NCBI RefSeq assembly: GCF_011764565.1
Contig: NZ_AP022871.1
Coordinates: forward strand, 4,712,320-4,776,319
Direction: 5' to 3'
Source: Phytohabitans suffuscus
GTDB lineage: Bacteria > Actinomycetota > Actinomycetes > Mycobacteriales > Micromonosporaceae
Length of the DNA stretch: 64,000 nucleotides
Every line of letters starts with the position of its first letter. Positions within the stretch are counted from its first letter, which is position 1. A model generated the notes under the pieces. That model made no database searches. It worked only from the letters and a program-made list of their open reading frames with translations, and was not told the origin of the DNA. Of the stretch, positions 58,817 to 64,000 are shown in pieces. The position numbers were made by a program, and so were the translations under genes.

Positions 58817-59542
58817 GTGCTCGACTACGTCGTCAACCTTGCCCATTCCGCCGTGTCCGCGATCGCGGTCGGGGTCGCGCCCGCCTTCGGGCCGGCGGCC
58901 ACCGCCGTCGCGATCGTCCTTTTCACCGTTCTCGTCCGGCTGCTGATCTCGCCGTTGAGCTGGGCACAGATCCGGGGTGCCCGGGTCTCGCCGCTCGTCG
59001 GCTGCCTGCCGGCCCTCGCGCAGGCGCCGTTCTTCTTCGTCATGTACCGGCTCTTCACCGCCACCGGCGGGCCCGACGACCTGCTCGACGCGACGCTCGC
59101 CGGGGTGCCGCTCGGGTACCACCTCACCGGCGGGCTGACTGCCGCCGCCGTACCGGTCTACGCGGTGCTCCTCGTCCTTCTGGCGGCCCTCGCCCGGCTC
59201 TCCTCGAAGCGGATGCGGGAGGCGATGCCGGCGGCGCCGGCGGCGGCGCCACCCAGCCCGAAGGCGGAGCGGGCACCCAGCCCGAAGGCGGAGCGGGCAC
59301 CCAGCCCGAAGGCGGAGCGGGCACCCAGCCCGAAGGCGGAGCGGGCACCCGGCCCGAAGGCGGAGCGGGCGCCGAGTCCGGAGGTCGAGCGGGCGCAGGA
59401 GCAGGTGCGGCGGGTGATGGTGCTGCTGCCCTACGGCACGCTCGCCGTCGCCGTGTTCGTGCCACTCGCGGCCGGTCTCTACCTGCTCACCACCACCGCG
59501 TGGACGGCGCTGGAGCAGGGCGTCCTCCGGAGATATCGATGA
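58817..59542 (+). CDS. YidC/Oxa1-family membrane insertase paralogue
   Basis: The 241-residue protein has four to five TMs and the Oxa1 core (LLISPLSWAQIRGARVSPLVGCLPALAQAPFFFVMYRLF). It is shorter than the housekeeping YidC and contains six eight-residue repeats (SPKAERAP) in a cytoplasmic loop. It starts with GTG at 58817. Together with the DUF6412 gene it forms a small operon. It probably inserts a subset of membrane proteins. Confidence 0.87.
   Translation: MLDYVVNLAHSAVSAIAVGVAPAFGPAATAVAIVLFTVLVRLLISPLSWAQIRGARVSPLVGCLPALAQAPFFFVMYRLFTATGGPDDLLDATLAGVPLGYHLTGGLTAAAVPVYAVLLVLLAALARLSSKRMREAMPAAPAAAPPSPKAERAPSPKAERAPSPKAERAPSPKAERAPGPKAERAPSPEVERAQEQVRRVMVLLPYGTLAVAVFVPLAAGLYLLTTTAWTALEQGVLRRYR
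59252..59395 (+). repeat. 24-bp tandem repeat, six units
   Basis: The unit CCCAGCCCGAAG plus GCGGAGCGGGCA occurs four times exactly, once with one change and once degenerate, encoding SPKAERAP repeats in the YidC-like protein. Confidence 0.92.
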
Positions 59543-59545
59543 GTG

Positions 59546-59593
59546 TTGACAATTTGTTGCCTCGGACGTAAAACTCTGTGAGAGCGCTCTCAC
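59546..59593 (+). promoter_or_regulatory. Glucanase promoter with LacI-type operator
   Basis: A -35 TTGACA (59546-59551), a 17-base spacer and -10 TAAAAC (59569-59574) are followed directly by the perfect 16-bp palindrome GTGAGAGCGCTCTCAC (59578-59593). The palindrome has the CG-centred form of LacI/CebR-family operators and would cover the transcription start. Confidence 0.75.
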
Positions 59594-59626
59594 GGCCCGA
59601 CCAAAATCCCCACAGAGAGGCCAGAG

Positions 59627-61045
59627 ATGAGAGACACGGGCACCTCCAGACCCAGACGCGGCCGCGTCCTGATCGCCGCGGCGGCGGTCTCCACCGTGGT
59701 CGCCGGCATGCTCGCGGTGACGATGAACGCCAACGCCTCGCTGCCATCCACCCCGTCCGGCTGGAGCCTCGTCTGGAGTGACGACTTCACCGGCGCGGCC
59801 AACACGCTGCCCTCCTCGTCCAACTGGATCATCGACACCGGCACGCAGTACCCCGGCGGCCCGGCCAACTGGGGCACCGGCGAGATCCAGACGTACACGA
59901 ACAGCACCTCCAACCTCCGCCAGGACGGCAACGGCAACCTGGTGATCACGCCGATCCGCAGCAGCTCCGGCCAGTGGACCTCGGCGCGGATCGAGACGGT
60001 GCGCTCCAACTTCAAACCACCGCCCGGCGGTGAGCTGCGCATCGAGGGCCGCATCCAGATGCCCAACATCACCGGGGCGGGCGCGGCCGGCTACTGGCCG
60101 GCGTTCTGGGCGCTCGGCTCGCCCTACCGCGGCCAGTACTGGAACTGGCCGGCGATCGGCGAGTTCGACATCATGGAGAACGTCAACGGGATCAACTCGG
60201 TCTGGGCGGTGCTCCACTGTGGAGTCAACCCGGGCGGCCCGTGCAACGAGACCACCGGCATCGGCGCCAGCCGCGCCTGCCCGGGCAGCTCCTGCCAGTC
60301 GGCGTTCCACACCTACCGCTTCGAGTGGGACACCAACCCGCAGCAGCTGCGCTGGTACGTGGACGGCCAGCTCTACCACACCGTCAGCCAGGCGCAGGTC
60401 GGCGAGCCGCACTGGACCAACATGACCAGCCACGCCGGCTACTTCATCCTGCTCAACGTGGCGATGGGCGGTGCCTTCCCGAACGCCGTTCCCGGTGGGC
60501 AGACGCCGACCGCGGCCACGGTGTCCGGCGTCCCGATGCTGGTGGACTACGTCGCGGTCTACCAGACGAGCGGGGGCTCCACCCCGACCACGCCGCCGCC
60601 GACGACCGGTTCGCCGACCACGCCGCCGCCGAGCGGTGGGCGGGACGCGTACTCGGTGATCCAGGCGGAGTCGTTCAACGCGCAGAGCGGCGTGCAGACC
60701 GAGACCTGCAGCGAGGGTGGGCTCAACGTCAGCCACGTCGCGAACGGTGACTGGGTGCGCTTCGACAACGTCAACTTCGGCTCCAGCCCGCCGGTCGACT
60801 TCGTCGCGCGGGTCGCGTCCGGCGCGGCCGGAGGAGTCAGCGGCCTGGTCCAGGTGCGGTTGGACAGCCCGACCGGCCAGGTGCTCGGCAGCTTCGCGCT
60901 CGCCAACACCGGCGGGTGGCAGAGCTGGCGGAGCATACCCGGCAACGTCTCCGGCGTGACCGGCACGAGAACGGTGTATCTCACCTTCTCCAGCGGCCAG
61001 CCGGCGGACTTCGTCAACGTGAACTGGTTCCAGTTCCGCAGGTAG
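59627..61045 (+). CDS. Secreted GH16 beta-glucanase with CBM6
   Basis: The 472-residue secreted enzyme has a signal peptide (VLIAAAAVSTVVAGMLAVTMNANA), a GH16 domain with catalytic GEFDIMENVNG (ExDxxE), a TPTTPPPTT linker and a C-terminal CBM6-like domain (VIQAESFNAQSGVQTE ... DFVNVNWFQF). It most likely cleaves beta-1,3- or mixed beta-1,3/1,4-glucan. Its promoter carries a LacI-type operator, and a LacI regulator lies convergent downstream, across a shared bidirectional terminator. Confidence 0.93.
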   Translation: MRDTGTSRPRRGRVLIAAAAVSTVVAGMLAVTMNANASLPSTPSGWSLVWSDDFTGAANTLPSSSNWIIDTGTQYPGGPANWGTGEIQTYTNSTSNLRQDGNGNLVITPIRSSSGQWTSARIETVRSNFKPPPGGELRIEGRIQMPNITGAGAAGYWPAFWALGSPYRGQYWNWPAIGEFDIMENVNGINSVWAVLHCGVNPGGPCNETTGIGASRACPGSSCQSAFHTYRFEWDTNPQQLRWYVDGQLYHTVSQAQVGEPHWTNMTSHAGYFILLNVAMGGAFPNAVPGGQTPTAATVSGVPMLVDYVAVYQTSGGSTPTTPPPTTGSPTTPPPSGGRDAYSVIQAESFNAQSGVQTETCSEGGLNVSHVANGDWVRFDNVNFGSSPPVDFVARVASGAAGGVSGLVQVRLDSPTGQVLGSFALANTGGWQSWRSIPGNVSGVTGTRTVYLTFSSGQPADFVNVNWFQFRR

Positions 61046-61058
61046 GCGACCGGCGCAC

Positions 61059-61093
61059 GGGAGGCCGGGGCGGCACCGTCGCCCCGGCCTCCC
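61059..61093. terminator. Bidirectional terminator between glucanase and LacI genes
   Basis: GGGAGGCCGGGGCG and CGCCCCGGCCTCCC form a perfect 14-bp stem with a 7-base loop between the two convergent stop codons. Confidence 0.82.
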
Positions 61094-62172
61094 TACGGCA
61101 GCCCGCGCTCCACCAGCGTGGTGGGCAGCGTGACCGTGCGCGGCCCGGAGCGCTCGCCGGCGATCCGCTGGAAGAGCAGGTCGACGGCGGTGCGGGCGAG
61201 CTGGCGCGTGTCGTAGGAGACCGCCGTGAACCGCTGCGGCATCAGGAACGACAGCTCGAAGTCGTCGAAGCCGACCACCTCGACCTGGCTCTTGCGCTGC
61301 CACAGCTCCTGCAGCACGCCCACGGTGATCCTGTTGTTGAGACTGAAGAACGCGGTCGGCGGATCGCTCGTGCCGAGCATCCCGGCCACCGCGGCGGCCG
61401 CGGTGTCGGGATCGTGCACGCCCTCGGCGACAAGCCGCTCGTCGTACGCGATGCCGGCCTCGGCCAGCGCCTCCCGCGCGCCGCCGACGCGCTCCCGCAT
61501 CGTGTAGACGGCGACCGAGTCGAGCAGGATGCCGATCCGGCGGTGGCCGTGCTCGAGCAGCCGCCGCACGCCGGCCTGGGTGCCGCCCCGGTTGTCGAGC
61601 AGCACGGTGTCGGCGAGCAGGCCGCCGGCCGGCCGGTCGAGAAAGACCACCGGCGTGCCCATCTCCACCTCGGGCCGCAGGAACGAGTGGTCGTATCCGG
61701 CCGGCACGACGAGCAGCCCGTCGACCCGCCGCGAGCAGAGGTCGCGGAGCAACTGCTGCTCGCGCTGCGGGTCCTCCTCCGAGCTGGCGGTGATCAGCAA
61801 CGTGTCGTGCTGGGCGGCCGCCTCGGCCGTGATCGCCGCGATCGTGGAGTAGAACGGGTTTGCGAGCCCTTCGATGATCAGCCCGATCGTGGCCGTCGAC
61901 TGCCCGGAGCGCAGCGTGCGAGCCAGATGGTTGCGCCGAAAGCCCAGCTCCGCGACGCTTGCCAGCACCCGGTCGATCAGCTGCTGCTGCACATTGGGCT
62001 CGTTGTTGACGACGCGGGAGACGGTCTTGATGCTCACTCCGGCATGCCGGGCCACGTCGACCATCGTCGGGCGGCGGGGCGTCTCGGACGCGCGACGGAC
62101 CGGGTGAGCGGTGCGACCGCCGCCCTCGCTCACCCGATTCCCACTCACGCGATCCGATGCCTCAGCGCTCAT
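61093..62172 (-). CDS. LacI family transcriptional regulator
   Basis: The 359-residue regulator has an N-terminal HTH (TMVDVARHAGVSIKTVSRVVNNE, preceded by a 35-residue tail) and a periplasmic-binding-type sugar domain ending with the LacI-typical LVERGLP. It starts with ATG at 62172. It probably binds the 16-bp palindrome at the GH16 gene and releases it on sensing a glucan oligosaccharide. Whether it also controls the chitinases is open, as their palindromes differ. Confidence 0.93.
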   Translation of the reverse strand: MSAEASDRVSGNRVSEGGGRTAHPVRRASETPRRPTMVDVARHAGVSIKTVSRVVNNEPNVQQQLIDRVLASVAELGFRRNHLARTLRSGQSTATIGLIIEGLANPFYSTIAAITAEAAAQHDTLLITASSEEDPQREQQLLRDLCSRRVDGLLVVPAGYDHSFLRPEVEMGTPVVFLDRPAGGLLADTVLLDNRGGTQAGVRRLLEHGHRRIGILLDSVAVYTMRERVGGAREALAEAGIAYDERLVAEGVHDPDTAAAAVAGMLGTSDPPTAFFSLNNRITVGVLQELWQRKSQVEVVGFDDFELSFLMPQRFTAVSYDTRQLARTAVDLLFQRIAGERSGPRTVTLPTTLVERGLP

Positions 62173-62343
62173 CTGTCGCACGGTACCTCGCGAAAGGGTT
62201 GCGCATAGACCTTCACGTCGTACCGTCCACACTGGTCTCGACCGTGAGCGCGCCGGTGTCCGGCCCGGTGTCGCCACCCGCGAGGCCGCGAGCGGGCCGG
62301 CCCGTCGGACGCCTCCGCCCGGCACCGCCGGGGACGAAGGGTC

Positions 62344-62372
62344 TTTACAGTTACTGTTAACAGTCCTAATAA
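62344..62372 (+). promoter_or_regulatory. Second chitinase promoter with palindrome in spacer
   Basis: A -35 TTTACA (62344-62349), a 17-base spacer and -10 TAATAA (62367-62372) match the promoter at 41349-41377. The spacer contains the perfect palindrome ACTGTTAACAGT. Confidence 0.74.
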
Positions 62373-62399
62373 TTAGGTAACCATCCATGGGAGGTTGCC

Positions 62400-63803
62400 T
62401 TGTCCCGTTCAAAAGCCCTGCTCATCACGCTCGCGATGGCCCTGACCGCCGGTGTCGCGGCGATCTGGCTGGCGCCGGCGGCGTCCGCGGCGACGCCCAC
62501 GGCGGTGTACGTCAAGACTTCCGACTGGGGTTCTGGTTGGGAGGGCAAGTACACGATCACGAACGGTGGTTCGTCGACGATCACGTCGTGGGCGGTGGTC
62601 TTCGACCTGCCCGCCGGCACCACGGTCGGCACCTACTGGGACGCGTTGATGACCTCGTCGGGCCAGCGGTACACGTTCACGAACCGCTCCTGGAATGGGA
62701 CGCTCGCGCCGGGTCAGTCGGCGTCGTTCGGTTTCCTGGGCAGTGGTTCTGGTTCGCCGTTGAACTGCACGCTCAACGGTCAGCCGTGCGGTGGTGGTAC
62801 GCCGCCGACGACCGCGCCGCCCACCACGCGACCCCCGACCACCGCGCCTCCGACGACCGCCCCGCCCACGACGGCGCCGCCGACCAGCCAGCCGCCGATC
62901 GGGCCGCTGCCCAAGCACTTCCTCACCGGCTACTGGCACAACTTCGTCAACCCCGCGGTCGAGCTGCGGCTGCGCGACGTGCCCAACGAGTACGACCTCG
63001 TGGCGGTGGCCTTCGCCGACGCGACGAGCACGCCCGGCGCGGTGGCCTTCGGTGTCGACCCGGGGCTGGCGAGCGCGCTCGGCGGCTACACGAACGCCGA
63101 CTTCAAGGCCGACGTGCAGGCGCTCAAGGCGCGCGGCAAGAAGGTCATCATCTCGGTGGGCGGCGAGGCGGGCCGGGTCTCCGTCGGTGACTCCGGTGCC
63201 GCGACCAACTTCGCCAACTCGGTCTTCGCGATCATGCAGGAGTACGGCTTCGACGGCGTCGACATCGACCTGGAGAACGGCCTCAACCCCACGTACATGG
63301 GGCAGGCGCTGCGGTCGCTGCGGTCGCGTGCCGGCGCCAACCTGATCATCACGATGGCGCCGCAGACGATCGACATGCAGTCGACCGGTGCCTCGTACTT
63401 CCGCCTCGCGCTGGACATCCGCGACATCCTCACGGTCGTACACACGCAGTTCTACAACTCGGGCTCGATGCTCGGCTGCGACCAGGCGTTCGCGTACTCC
63501 CAGGGCACGGTCAACTTCCTCACCGCGCTCGCCTGCCTCCAACTGGAGAACGGGCTGCGCCCCGACCAGGTCGCGCTCGGCCTACCCGCCGGACCCGGTG
63601 CGGCCGGCGGCGGCGTCGTCGCGCCCAGCGTGGTCAACCAGGCGCTCGACTGCCTGGCCCGCGCCACCAACTGCGGCAGCTTCCGGCCGCCGCGCACGTA
63701 TCCCGGCATCCGGGGCGCGATGACCTGGTCGATCAACTGGGACGTCGCGAACGGCAACAACTTCGCCCGCACGGTCAAGCCGCACCTCAACACCCTCCCG
63801 TAG
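62400..63803 (+). CDS. Secreted GH18 chitinase with N-terminal CBM2
   Basis: The 467-residue secreted enzyme has a signal peptide (ALLITLAMALTAGVAAIWLAPAASA), CBM2, a PTTAPPTT linker and a GH18 domain with catalytic GVDIDLEN. The GH18 domain differs from that of the chitinase at 41405, while the CBM2 DNA is almost the same. GGGAGG precedes the TTG start at 62400. A further CBM2-protein gene begins 9 bases after its stop, so they are likely co-transcribed. It degrades chitin outside the cell. Confidence 0.94.
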   Translation: MSRSKALLITLAMALTAGVAAIWLAPAASAATPTAVYVKTSDWGSGWEGKYTITNGGSSTITSWAVVFDLPAGTTVGTYWDALMTSSGQRYTFTNRSWNGTLAPGQSASFGFLGSGSGSPLNCTLNGQPCGGGTPPTTAPPTTRPPTTAPPTTAPPTTAPPTSQPPIGPLPKHFLTGYWHNFVNPAVELRLRDVPNEYDLVAVAFADATSTPGAVAFGVDPGLASALGGYTNADFKADVQALKARGKKVIISVGGEAGRVSVGDSGAATNFANSVFAIMQEYGFDGVDIDLENGLNPTYMGQALRSLRSRAGANLIITMAPQTIDMQSTGASYFRLALDIRDILTVVHTQFYNSGSMLGCDQAFAYSQGTVNFLTALACLQLENGLRPDQVALGLPAGPGAAGGGVVAPSVVNQALDCLARATNCGSFRPPRTYPGIRGAMTWSINWDVANGNNFARTVKPHLNTLP

Positions 63804-63812
63804 GAGTACGCC

Positions 63813-64000
63813 GTGAGAAGACTCCTCACCCTCGCCGTCATGTCGGCGCTGGCCGTCACCGCCACGGTCGCCGTGGCCTCGCCCGCCTCCGCCGCCACCG
63901 CGACCTTCGCCCGCACGTCGAGCTGGGGCACCGGCTACGAGGCGAAGTTCACCGTCACCAACAACACCTCCACGACGATCACCGGCTGGAACGTGCAGTT
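63813..64000 (+). CDS. Secreted CBM2 protein, partial (cut by window end)
   Basis: Starting at GTG 63813 with TAGGAG upstream, the 62 visible residues give a signal peptide (LLTLAVMSALAVTATVAVASPASA) followed by the start of a CBM2 (FARTSSWGTGYEAKFTVTNN). Unlike the two upstream CBM2 modules it has ordinary high-GC codon use, so it did not share the gene-conversion event. The catalytic domain, if any, lies past the window; a lytic enzyme for chitin or cellulose is likely. Confidence 0.85.
   Translation, partial: MRRLLTLAVMSALAVTATVAVASPASAATATFARTSSWGTGYEAKFTVTNNTSTTITGWNVQ

Overview
The window is high-GC DNA with many GTG starts, short intergenic gaps and GTGA/ATGA start-stop overlaps. Its gene set (Kgd-type 2-oxoglutarate dehydrogenase, cytochrome bd, secreted CBM2 chitinases, a PknB-like kinase, DUF6104 and DUF6412 proteins) points to a filamentous actinomycete, most likely of the Micromonosporaceae. 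That placement is inferred from gene content, not from a marker gene. I saw no rRNA, tRNA, CRISPR array or transposase.

Layout. 216-3633: MoxR-type AAA+ ATPase with a VWA partner. 3737-5269: potassium channel and cupin. 5414-13672: accessory block of seven genes. It holds a DUF262/HNH-like protein, a minus-strand operon (membrane protein, ParA ATPase, SAP-like protein) and a divergent plus-strand operon of three overlapping genes (kinase-fold fusion, radical SAM enzyme, HD-like protein). This block is my best candidate for an undescribed system. 13750-17453: two SDRs, a beta-helix lipoprotein and a TetR regulator. 17572-28589: cydAB, pirin, DUF6104, kgd, an ABC exporter and two acyltransferases. 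28691-34496: DUF4097-PadR pair, then response regulator, histidine kinase and HtrA. 34791-41304: a large M50 peptidase-like membrane protein, a small zinc protein, an odd repeat protein and an ABC ATPase.

41405-64000 is rich in secreted polysaccharide-degrading enzymes: two CBM2-GH18 chitinases with near-identical promoters, a GH16-CBM6 glucanase with a LacI-type operator, a LacI regulator, and the start of a third CBM2 protein. Between them lie a Ser/Thr kinase, patatin and acyltransferase, CutA, desaturase, CDF transporter, pterin dehydratase, FHA protein, arginine catabolism genes (ddaH-rocD), Nei glycosylase, GCS2-type ligase and a YidC paralogue. Two gene-free stretches (42952-44919 and 56443-57233) are filled with dispersed palindromic repeats.

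Sequence quality. Nine otherwise normal genes are broken by eleven single-base losses, all within or next to short G or C runs. I read these as sequencing errors and annotate the genes across the breaks. Regulation visible in the sequence includes twin chitinase promoters with a palindrome in the spacer, a 16-bp operator at the glucanase promoter, paired response-regulator boxes at the two-component operon and at htrA, TetR half-site pairs, and a PadR-type operator.
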